In this document: piece by piece, positions 38,201 through 47,225 of the stretch
How positions within the stretch are numbered: the first letter of the stretch is position 1
How the letters are laid out: each line of letters starts with the position of its first letter
From: Pandoraea cepalis
GTDB lineage: Bacteria > Pseudomonadota > Gammaproteobacteria > Burkholderiales > Burkholderiaceae
Assembly (NCBI RefSeq): GCF_902459665.1
Contig: NZ_CABPSL010000003.1
Span: 124,001 to 188,000 of the forward strand
Direction of reading: 5' to 3'
DNA: 64,000 nt
Notes under the pieces: model-generated
What the model was told of the DNA's origin: nothing
Database searches by the model: none
The model's input: only the letters and a program-made list of their open reading frames with translations
Program-made: the position numbers and the translations under genes

Positions 38201-40349
38201 AGATGCGCGCGAACGCCTCCTCGAAGCGCAGGCGGACATTCTCCAGGTCGACATCCGCGCCATCGAGGCTGGTCATGCCGAAGTCGTGCATCCAGACAAC
38301 GCCGGTGTCGGCCGGTTCGATCCGATAGGGGCGCTCGTCGTTGACGCGCACACCGAGGTGTTCGAGCATCGGCAGGCTGCGCGAGAGCGCGATGGGCTCG
38401 CCCGCCTGATAGATCTTGAAGCGCAGCGTGCCGGGCGCGGCCTCCAGCGGCCGATAGAGCTGCATGGCCAGCGGCGTGGCGTCGGAAGCCTCGACCGACA
38501 CCGCGTGTCCGACGCTCAGCAGCGGCTCGATCAACTCGACGTCGCGCACCGCCATGCGCGCGGCGTAATCTTCTCGATACGCCGCGGGGAACGCCTGCGC
38601 GTACCGCCGCAGTGCGCGCGTGCCACGCTCTTCGCCAAACTGCTCGCGCAGCGCGTCGGACAGATCGTCCTGCCACCGGCGGGTCGCCTCGACGATGCGC
38701 GCTTCCAGATCGTTGACATCGACATCCGGCACATTGCCCGGCTCGGTCCGCACGGTGATGTGAATGCGCGCGAGCATCGACTCGGAGAGCTGCGGCGTGA
38801 ATTCAACACTGGTCCCGTGATACGCCGCCTGCAACAAGTTCTGCACGCGCACGCGCAGATCGGTGTTGAATTTCTCGCGCGGCACGAAGACGAGGCACGA
38901 TACAAAGCGATCGAAGCGGTCGCGCCGCACGAACAGGCGCGTGCGCTGACGCTCCTGCAGTCGCAGAATGCCCAGCGCGATATTGGCCAGGGGATCGACG
39001 TCGATCTGAAAAAGTTCGTCGCGCGGATATTGTTCGAGGATCGTCGCAAGCGTCTTGGCCAGATGCCCGTTGGGCAGGAAGCCCGTGCGCCCGATCACTT
39101 CGGCGACCTTGCGTCGTACGAGCGGAATTTCGTCGGCGGGCACCATGTAGACGTTCGACGTGTAAAGCCCGAGGAAGCGCCGCTCACCGCACACGCGCCC
39201 CTGCGCATCGAAGCATTTGACGCCTACGTAATCGAGATAGCCGGGACGATGGACGCTCGCCCGCGAATTGGCCTTGGTCAAAAAGATCGGCGTACTCGTC
39301 TGGGCCACGCCAATGGCCCCGGGCGACAGGCGCGTCTCGTCGGGGGTGCTGGCATCGCGGCGGGCCTCGCGCAATACGCCAAGCCCCGTGCCCGCCACGC
39401 CTTGCAGGTAGTGCTCGCCGTCGCGCACGACCAGCGCGTAATCGCGATAACCGAGGAACGTGAAATGCCGGGCAAGCATCCAGTCGAGAAACGCCTGCGC
39501 TTCGTCAATCTCCACACGCTCCGGCGGGCTCACGCTCGTTTGTTCGGCCCGCTGCCGAAGGGACTCGATGGCCGCATGCGCGGCCGCCTGCATCGCGCGC
39601 CAGTCTTCGACCGCCGCGCGTACGTCGCCAAGCACGCGCTGCAATCCGTCAGCCAGTGCCTGAATGCGGTCCGGCTCGGAAAATCGGTCGACTTCGATGT
39701 GGATATACGACTCGAAGCGGCCGCCGTCGGCGCTCGCATCGCCCGCCCGTTGCGCCGTCGCGCCCGACGCCAGCAGCGCCCCGACGTCGCCGCCGTTCAC
39801 GCCGTTCACCCCTTTGGTGCCGCTATTGCCGCTATTGCCGCTATTGCCGCTATCGCCGCCATCACCGTTATCGCCCGTCACTCGCTCGCCCGCGGACACC
39901 GGCTGCCCAAGGCCACCGCCTGGCGACACGGCGAGGCGCTTGCCCGCGCCGTCGCGCTTGATGCGATAGACCGGGTGAAACGCGGAGTGCAGTGCGAGCC
40001 CCTGCCGGTTGATCTCCATCGTCACCGAATCGACGAGAAACGGCATGTCGTCGTTGACGATCTCGACGACCGTATGGCTGCAATGCCAGCCATGCTGATC
40101 GAGCGTGGGGTTGTAGATGCGGATGCGTGGCTCGCCGCTGACGAACTTCTGGCCGAGTTGCCAATGCGCCATCGCCGCGCCATACAGGTCGTCGACACTG
40201 CGCGAGACAACGTCCTCGGCATCGGCCAGACCGTAGTAATGCCGCACGAAGGGCTCGAACAGCGCGACCACGTCGGGCGCACGCTCACGGGCCATCGCGA
40301 CGACTTCCGCCATATGCTGGCGGACTTTCTCTTCCGGATTCACAGGCAT
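35262..40349 (-). CDS. gdhB: NAD-specific glutamate dehydrogenase, large (GDH-1600) class
   Basis: A 1695-residue protein of the giant NAD-GDH family. It oxidatively deaminates glutamate to 2-oxoglutarate and ammonia. It has an N-terminal ACT-like regulatory region, the central catalytic core [20 protein letters not shown] then [20 protein letters not shown], the NAD-binding section ([18 protein letters not shown]) and a long helical C-terminus. Start [13 protein letters not shown] has AGAGG six bases upstream. A poorly conserved insertion at about residues 150-195 is made of DSG/NSG and GVN repeats encoded by 9-bp tandem repeats. It is divergent from dbpA. With icd it sits at the 2-oxoglutarate/glutamate node. 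The gene symbol is by family usage (gdhB/gdh2). Confidence 0.93.
   Translation of the reverse strand: [1695 protein letters not shown]
39820..39855. repeat. 9-bp tandem repeat inside the glutamate dehydrogenase gene
   Basis: CCGCTATTG is repeated three times, followed by one near copy (CCGCTATCG). A second short 9-bp repeat (GCCGTTCAC twice) is at about 39792-39809. Unit length is a multiple of three, so copy-number change would keep frame and only vary the Asn/Asp-Ser-Gly linker. Confidence 0.9.
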
Positions 40350-40480
40350 GGGCAACCTCTGCGGGAATGGACGAGACATCGACAAGCAAAGCCATGCTAC
40401 GCCCGGCGGCCCCGGACTGGCAACGGCGCGATCCCTAACCTCGCGTCGGCGCCCACCCCGGTCGGCCCCGGTCGGCCCGG

Positions 40481-40486
40481 TATAAT
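40481..40486 (+). promoter_or_regulatory. Consensus -10 element immediately before the dbpA start
   Basis: TATAAT ends five bases before the ATG at 40492, so a start point 6-7 bases downstream would fall on or beside the ATG. No recognisable -35 or Shine-Dalgarno sequence is present. If used, the mRNA would be leaderless. Confidence 0.45.
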
Positions 40487-40491
40487 TGCGC

Positions 40492-41904
<1,413 letters not shown>

Positions 41905-41979
41905 GGGCGGGTCAGACGCCGGCGTCCGACGCCGTTTTCGGATCGTCCCCTGCGCGCCGCGCGCGGCAAGGAGGCTGCA

Positions 41980-42591
41980 ATGAGGTCACTGCGTACCCTG
42001 TGGTTCTCTCCCGTCGCGCGCCGTGCGCGATGCTCGGCGCTCGCCGCGCTTGCCGCAGGCTGGCTGACGGCCTGCAGCACCCAGGGCGTGCCGCCCAACC
42101 CTGTCCTCACCGAAGACACGCTCGACGAGTACGCGATCGTCATCGTTGGCCTCGACACGCCACTGCAAAGCACCTGGGGGCCGTGGAATTACTCCGACTT
42201 CTCACAGACAGTGAATGGCATCGTCGGCGGCAAGGTCACGCGCACACTCAACAGCAATCCGCCGACGCGTGGCTTCGTGGCGATGCGCGTCTCGCCGCTC
42301 ATGCGCAACGAGCGCTTCGGTCCGATGGAATTCACGCCGGCCGACAAGAGTTATCGCTTTCGCTATTGCAAGGGCCGCAAGGTGCCAACGGTGCAGGTCC
42401 AGCGGGGCGATGTGATCTACGCGGGCACCCTGATGCTCGATAGCCACGACGGCAAGCTCTGGCTGCGCACCGAGTTCGACATGGCGGGCGCGCGGCGCTT
42501 CGTGCAGGCGAACTATCCGTCGCTGGCCGGCAAGCTCCAGCCGCAACCGTTTACCTATTTCGAAGTGAAGAGCGAGCCCGGCTGCCGGTGA
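41980..42591 (+). CDS. Predicted lipoprotein of unknown function
   Basis: A 203-residue protein with a rather long basic N-terminus and lipobox LTAC (Cys32), so it is likely anchored in a membrane on the periplasmic side. The mature part (EYAIVIVGLDTPLQSTWGPWNY, GFVAMRVSPL, YRFRYCKGRKVPTVQVQ, GDVIYAGTL) is beta-rich. The family is not recognised; similar small lipoproteins are widespread in Burkholderiaceae. AAGGAGG lies eight bases before the ATG. It lies 75 bases after dbpA on the same strand and converges with a LysR gene. Confidence 0.7.
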   Translation: MRSLRTLWFSPVARRARCSALAALAAGWLTACSTQGVPPNPVLTEDTLDEYAIVIVGLDTPLQSTWGPWNYSDFSQTVNGIVGGKVTRTLNSNPPTRGFVAMRVSPLMRNERFGPMEFTPADKSYRFRYCKGRKVPTVQVQRGDVIYAGTLMLDSHDGKLWLRTEFDMAGARRFVQANYPSLAGKLQPQPFTYFEVKSEPGCR

Positions 42592-42606
42592 GTCCTGCCG
42601 GCACGC

Positions 42607-43566
42607 TTACGGCTCGTCGATGTCCGTTCCCGGCGCCAGAACGATCTCGCGCCCTTCGCACAACGCCTCGGCTCGCGTGCTGAGTTCGCTGGCCACGTCC
42701 GCCAGATGCCGCCGCAGGGTGTCGGCAAGCACCGACTCGGGTTCATGCGACGGCCGCAACATCTCCACCGGAAATTCGATGGCCGGAGCCACGCGATACA
42801 GGCGCTGCGCCTGCTCATGGGCACTGGCCGCCGTGAATTGATCGAGCAGCGCGTAGCCCAGACCGTGCTCGACGAGCGCCGCCGCGAGCGAATAGGTCTG
42901 CACCATCACTTCGGCGTCCTGCAGCAACTCGGTCTGCTCCAGACGCTCGTTGATCAGGGCACCGAGCGGCGTGTCATCGTGCAGCTTGATGAGATCGCGC
43001 CCGGCGAGCGCATCGGCACTGGCCGGCCCCCGTCGCGAGAGCTTCGGCCACGCCGCGGGCACCGCCAGCACAATATGCCCCTGCGCCACCGGACGGCTCA
43101 CGATGCCGGCCGCCATCGGCGGGGCCGACACGATGCCCACGTCGACCGACGACGTGAGGATCGCCGTGATCATCTCGGTCGTGTGGTGCGTAATGAGTTC
43201 GAAGACCACGTCTGGATGCGCGCGCCGCATGCGCTCGATAGCCGCAGGCAACAGGCTCTGCGCAAGACTCGGTGTCGCGGCAATGCGCAGATGACCCACG
43301 CCATGCTGGCGTAGATTGCGCGACGTGGTACGCAGGCGTTCCAGATCACTGAAGATGCGTTCGACATCGGGATAGAGGCGACGCGCTTCGGCCGTCGGCA
43401 CGAGTCGGCCCTTGACGCGGTCGAACAGCTTGAAGCCGAGTTGCTGTTCGGCATGTTGCAATACGCGCGAGACGACGGGTTGCGACACGTTGAGCAATTG
43501 CGCGGCGCCGCTGGCCGAGCCCGTCAGTACCACTGCGCGAAACGTCTCGATATGCCGCAATTTCAT
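42607..43566 (-). CDS. LysR-family transcriptional regulator of the D-amino-acid locus
   Basis: A 319-residue protein with the N-terminal helix-turn-helix (TGSASGAAQLLNVSQPVVSR) and a substrate-binding-like effector domain. It is divergent from the D-amino-acid dehydrogenase-like gene, with a 220-base spacer holding a TATGC-N12-GCATA dyad. The usual inference is that it activates the dehydrogenase, binding-protein and racemase genes to the right in response to their substrate. Confidence 0.85.
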   Translation of the reverse strand: MKLRHIETFRAVVLTGSASGAAQLLNVSQPVVSRVLQHAEQQLGFKLFDRVKGRLVPTAEARRLYPDVERIFSDLERLRTTSRNLRQHGVGHLRIAATPSLAQSLLPAAIERMRRAHPDVVFELITHHTTEMITAILTSSVDVGIVSAPPMAAGIVSRPVAQGHIVLAVPAAWPKLSRRGPASADALAGRDLIKLHDDTPLGALINERLEQTELLQDAEVMVQTYSLAAALVEHGLGYALLDQFTAASAHEQAQRLYRVAPAIEFPVEMLRPSHEPESVLADTLRRHLADVASELSTRAEALCEGREIVLAPGTDIDEP

Positions 43567-43633
43567 GCCTGACGTCGTCCCCGTGTCGCGGAAAGCGGAT
43601 CGGCGGTGGTGCCGACCCTATAGCCAAAAGACA

Positions 43634-43655
43634 TATGCTGCCTCAAATCCGCATA
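43634..43655. promoter_or_regulatory. Putative LysR operator (TATGC-N12-GCATA)
   Basis: A perfect 5-bp dyad with the T-N-A type symmetry of LysR sites. It lies 68 bases upstream of the LysR start and 132 bases upstream of the dehydrogenase start. Confidence 0.4.
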
Positions 43656-43786
43656 GGTTACCGAATTTTCTCGCCCTACACTGCGTAGCAAAGGTAGGGG
43701 GAAAACACGGCCGCGAGGCCTCGCTCTCCACGCCGAATATTTTCCCGCCTTGCATTCCCTGACGTTTTTGGTTGTCATTCATCGCT

Positions 43787-45043
43787 ATGCATATTGGAGT
43801 CATCGGGGCAGGCATCGTGGGCCTCGCCAGCGCGTATGAACTGCTGCGCGCAGGCCATGCGGTCACGGTCATCGACGCCGGACGCGGTCCGGGTCTGGCG
43901 ACAAGTTTCGCCAACGGTGGCCAACTGAGCTACGGGTACGTGTCGCCACTGGCCGCCCCCGGCGTACTTTCGCAGTTGCCCTCGCTGCTGTTCTCTCGCA
44001 CCGGGCCGCTGAGAATCAAGCCGTCGTTCGATCCGGACTTCTGGCGCTGGTCGATCGCATTCGTCAAGCATTGCAATGCGCAGGCGAACGCCAGCTCCAC
44101 ACTGCGTTTGCTCTCGCTCGGCCTGCACAGCCGCGCGGTAATGCAGGAATTTCTGGCGCGGGAATCGGTGTCGTTCGATTACCGTCTGAGCGGCAAGCTC
44201 GTGGTGTACCGCGATGCGGACAAGCTCGCCGCCGCCGAACGCTCGATCGAACTGGCCAACGGACTCGGCTACACACAGCGTCGGGTCGACGCCGCGACAT
44301 GCGCCATGCTGGAGCCCGCCCTGGCGACGATCGCCGGTGAGCTGGCCGGCGGCATTCACACGCCGGGCGAAGGCACCGGGGACTGCCAGTCGTTATGCAT
44401 GGAACTGGCGCGGATCGTCGGTGCGCACGCCGACGGCACGTTGCTGTATGAACGCGAAGTGACCGGCTTCGATGTGCGTGGCGGCACGGTGCGGTCGATT
44501 CGCACACGCATGGGCGACGTGGCCGTCGATGCCTGTGTCGTCGCCAACGGCCTGGCGGCGATGCCGTTGCTGCACAAGGTCGGTGAGTCGGTGTCGCTTT
44601 ACCCGCTCAAGGGCTACAGCCTGACGTATCGCCACGCCCCGGTCGACGCGCGCCCGCAGGTATCGGTGACGGACGCCGACAACAAGGTCGTCTACGCCAG
44701 CCTCGGCGAGCATCTGCGAGTGGCGGGCATGGCCGACCTCGTGGGGTACGACTATCGCATCGCGGCCCGGCGCATCCAGGCGCTGCGCACGCTCTCGGCG
44801 GCGTTGTTTCCCGCATTGGCCGGCGAGCGGCCCCCGCTGGAATGGACCGGTATGCGACCGGCCACGCCGCACGGCCGCCCGATCCTCCAGCGCGCGGATA
44901 CGTTGGACAATTTGTGGCTGAACGTTGGCCATGGCGGATTGGGCTTCACGTTGTCGATGGGCGCGGCGCGCGTGATTGCCGATGCCATCGGCGGCAAGCG
45001 TCCCGCGGTCGATCTGGCAGGGTTTGCCCGGCTGGCCGCGTGA
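43787..45043 (+). CDS. D-amino-acid dehydrogenase-like FAD oxidoreductase (DadA family)
   Basis: A 418-residue flavoprotein: N-terminal FAD-binding VIGAGIVGLASAYEL, the DadA-type GLATSFANGGQLSYGYVSPL, a central substrate domain, and the C-terminal FAD closure WTGMRPATPHGRPI, then LWLNVGHGGLGFTLSMG. It oxidatively deaminates D-amino acids to 2-oxo acids, passing electrons to the respiratory chain from the inner face of the membrane. ATG 43787 begins at the Rossmann strand; an earlier ATG adds five residues. Next to a GltI-like binding protein and an Asp/Glu racemase, the substrate may be an acidic D-amino acid (inference; classical DadA prefers D-Ala). Confidence 0.82.
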   Translation: MHIGVIGAGIVGLASAYELLRAGHAVTVIDAGRGPGLATSFANGGQLSYGYVSPLAAPGVLSQLPSLLFSRTGPLRIKPSFDPDFWRWSIAFVKHCNAQANASSTLRLLSLGLHSRAVMQEFLARESVSFDYRLSGKLVVYRDADKLAAAERSIELANGLGYTQRRVDAATCAMLEPALATIAGELAGGIHTPGEGTGDCQSLCMELARIVGAHADGTLLYEREVTGFDVRGGTVRSIRTRMGDVAVDACVVANGLAAMPLLHKVGESVSLYPLKGYSLTYRHAPVDARPQVSVTDADNKVVYASLGEHLRVAGMADLVGYDYRIAARRIQALRTLSAALFPALAGERPPLEWTGMRPATPHGRPILQRADTLDNLWLNVGHGGLGFTLSMGAARVIADAIGGKRPAVDLAGFARLAA

Positions 45044-45234
45044 ATCGCGTTGATCGAACATAGCCGGCCTCCCGGGTCGATCGCCGTCATGACACGGGGC
45101 GTTACGGGATATTGCGGGGCGTCGTTTCCGTGGGGAACAGCGGAAAGACGTGTCGGGTTGTACCAGTGTTTTTGGCAGTTGACATACCAACGGCGCGGAC
45201 CACCGTGCCATTCACTTCCGATAGGACAGAGACC

Positions 45235-46137
45235 ATGAAGAAGCTGTTTGCTCCCCTGCTGCTCGTCAGCGCCGCCGCCGCCCTGTTCGCGCACACCGCG
45301 AGCGCGCAGGAACTGACCGGCACGCTCAAGAAGATCAAGGACACCGGCGTGATCGCGCTTGGGGTGCGGGAGTCGTCGATTCCATTCTCGTACACGGACA
45401 ACGCCGGCAAGACGATCGGCTACTCGCAGGAAATTGCGCTCAAGATCGTCGACGCCGTCAAGAAAGACCTGAACCTGCCGAACCTGAAGGTCACGGAGAC
45501 GCCGATCACGTCGCAGAACCGTATCGCGCTGGTGCAGAACGGCACGATCGACCTGGAATGCGGCTCGACCACGCACACGTTCGAGCGCGAGAAGCAAGTG
45601 GGCTTCTCGCACAACATCTTCCTGTACTCGATCAAGATGATCGCCAAGTCGGGCTCGGGCATCACCGATCTGAACAGCCTGAAGGGCAAGACGATCGCGA
45701 CGACCGCCGGCACGACCGCCGATCGGATTCTCTCGGGCAAGAAGGGTGAGATCGGCTTCAACCTGATTCAGACGAAGGATCACTCGGACGGTTTCCTGAC
45801 CGTCAAGCAAGGCCGCTCGGTGGCCTTCGTGATGGACGAGCCGCTGCTCTACGGCCAGCGCGCCGCCCTGTCGGCCGACGAAGCCAAGGGCTACGAAGTC
45901 GTCGGTCCGAACCTCCAGTTCGAAAACTATGCATGCATGCTGCGCCACGATGATCCGGCGTTCACGAAGGTCGTCGACTCGGTCATCGCCAAGATGGAGA
46001 AGTCCGGCGAGATGGAGAAGCTGTACAACAAGTGGTTCATGGAACCGGTGCCGCCGAAGAACCAGAATATGCACTATCCGATGACGGCGGAAATGCGTGC
46101 CATGTTCAAGGATCCGATCACCAAGGCTTACGACTGA
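45235..46137 (+). CDS. Periplasmic glutamate/aspartate-type ABC substrate-binding protein
   Basis: A 300-residue solute-binding protein with a signal peptide (cleavage after TASA, residue 24) and SBP family-3 motifs: GVIALGVRESSIPFSYTDNA, NGTIDLECGSTTHTFERE (typical of GltI) and YKLYNKWFMEPVPPKNQN-like end sequence. It would capture glutamate/aspartate for an ABC importer. No permease or ATPase genes are adjacent, so it must use a transporter encoded elsewhere. The ATG at 45235 has AGGACAGAGACC ahead; a 190-base spacer separates it from the dehydrogenase. Confidence 0.85.
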   Translation: MKKLFAPLLLVSAAAALFAHTASAQELTGTLKKIKDTGVIALGVRESSIPFSYTDNAGKTIGYSQEIALKIVDAVKKDLNLPNLKVTETPITSQNRIALVQNGTIDLECGSTTHTFEREKQVGFSHNIFLYSIKMIAKSGSGITDLNSLKGKTIATTAGTTADRILSGKKGEIGFNLIQTKDHSDGFLTVKQGRSVAFVMDEPLLYGQRAALSADEAKGYEVVGPNLQFENYACMLRHDDPAFTKVVDSVIAKMEKSGEMEKLYNKWFMEPVPPKNQNMHYPMTAEMRAMFKDPITKAYD

Positions 46138-46214
46138 TCCTGTCGGACGCCGTGCGGGGCGGGGCCACGGCCCCTGCCCTCGCGCGCGATCCCGATGTTT
46201 GCCGTTCCCGTTGA

Positions 46215-46967
46215 ATGATGGTCATCACCATGAACTCGCACGCCACGCTCGGCATCCTCGGCGGCATGGGCCCCGCCGCCGGCATCGACCTCTGCCGCAA
46301 GATCGTCGATCAACATCCGGCCCACCGCGATCAGGATCACATCCCGTTCATTCTCTACTCGGTTCCCCAGATCCCCGACCGCACCGAGGCGCTATTGCGC
46401 GACGGTGCTTCACCGCTGGACGGTATGCTCGACGGCGTTCACGCGCTGGAGCAGTCCGGCGTTGGCTGCATTGCCATTGCCTGCAACACGGCCCATGCCT
46501 GGCTTGACGCACTGCGTCATCGCACCCGGCTGCCGGTGCTCGATGTGGTCGAAGCCGTCGCGGGCGAACTGGCCCAATGCGTCGCGCCGGGCGCGCTCAT
46601 CGGCCTGATGGCCACCGAAGGCACCCACCACGCCAACGTCTACCGGCCACGGCTCGAAGCGCTGGGCTATCGTTTCGTTCAGCTTGCCGAACCGCTTGCG
46701 CACCAGGCGCTCGTGAACGAAGGCATCCGGCTGACCAAGGCCGGGGAGAATCGTCGCGGCGGCGAGGCCCTGGCCATGGCGATGGAGACCCTGCTGGCAG
46801 CCGGCGCGCAACGCGTCATTCTCGGCTGTACGGAAATCCCGGTGGCGCTGGCCACCTGTGAAACACCGCTGGGCCGCTTCGGCCTGGACGCCTCGGCCGC
46901 CCTCGCGCGTGCCTGCATCGCCTGGTCGCTCGCGCACGAGACGCCCACGGGAAAATCGCGCCAGTGA
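46215..46967 (+). CDS. Aspartate/glutamate racemase family protein
   Basis: A 250-residue PLP-independent racemase with the two catalytic cysteines in context: IACNTAH (Cys90) and LGCTEIP (Cys205). The N-terminal GGMGPAAG loop is also present. It interconverts L- and D-aspartate or related acidic amino acids in the cytosol. It follows the acidic-amino-acid binding protein by 77 bases, matching a pathway of uptake, racemisation and oxidation with the DadA-like enzyme. The start is uncertain: ATGs at 46215, 46218 and 46230 are all possible and none has a clear ribosome site. Confidence 0.85.
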   Translation: MMVITMNSHATLGILGGMGPAAGIDLCRKIVDQHPAHRDQDHIPFILYSVPQIPDRTEALLRDGASPLDGMLDGVHALEQSGVGCIAIACNTAHAWLDALRHRTRLPVLDVVEAVAGELAQCVAPGALIGLMATEGTHHANVYRPRLEALGYRFVQLAEPLAHQALVNEGIRLTKAGENRRGGEALAMAMETLLAAGAQRVILGCTEIPVALATCETPLGRFGLDASAALARACIAWSLAHETPTGKSRQ

Positions 46968-47225
46968 ATGTCCCGATGTGCGGAAGTGCCATCTGACGGG
47001 CAATTCCGAGGAAATACCGGCTACAGGCCAGCCGCCGCGCAGGAATAATCCCCGATCGCCTTGTCAGAAAAAAACCTACACGAGAAAACGTGTGGAAAGT
47101 GGCATGAATCGGGGATTCCCGCTACCAAATTCGCTGGCGTCTTTGGCTATAATGGCCCACAATCCATCGGACACCTGCCGGACCAAGGTTCGGCCATGAG
47201 CGCGTTTGCCTGAACGGGGAAGCAC
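46968..47225 (+). promoter_or_regulatory. Control region of the GGDEF-EAL gene, with nested inverted repeats and a consensus -10
   Basis: AATCCCCGAT (47047-47056) and ATCGGGGATT (47108-47117) are perfect inverted copies that enclose a smaller ACACG-agaaaa-CGTGT hairpin. About 30 bases downstream is TATAAT (47148-47153) without a good -35. The signalling gene starts 73 bases later. Confidence 0.5.

Noticed and set aside
39785-39860. 9-bp repeats considered as an origin iteron or regulatory array
   Set aside because: They lie in frame within a conserved gene and simply encode a flexible linker; the 9-bp period fits slippage.
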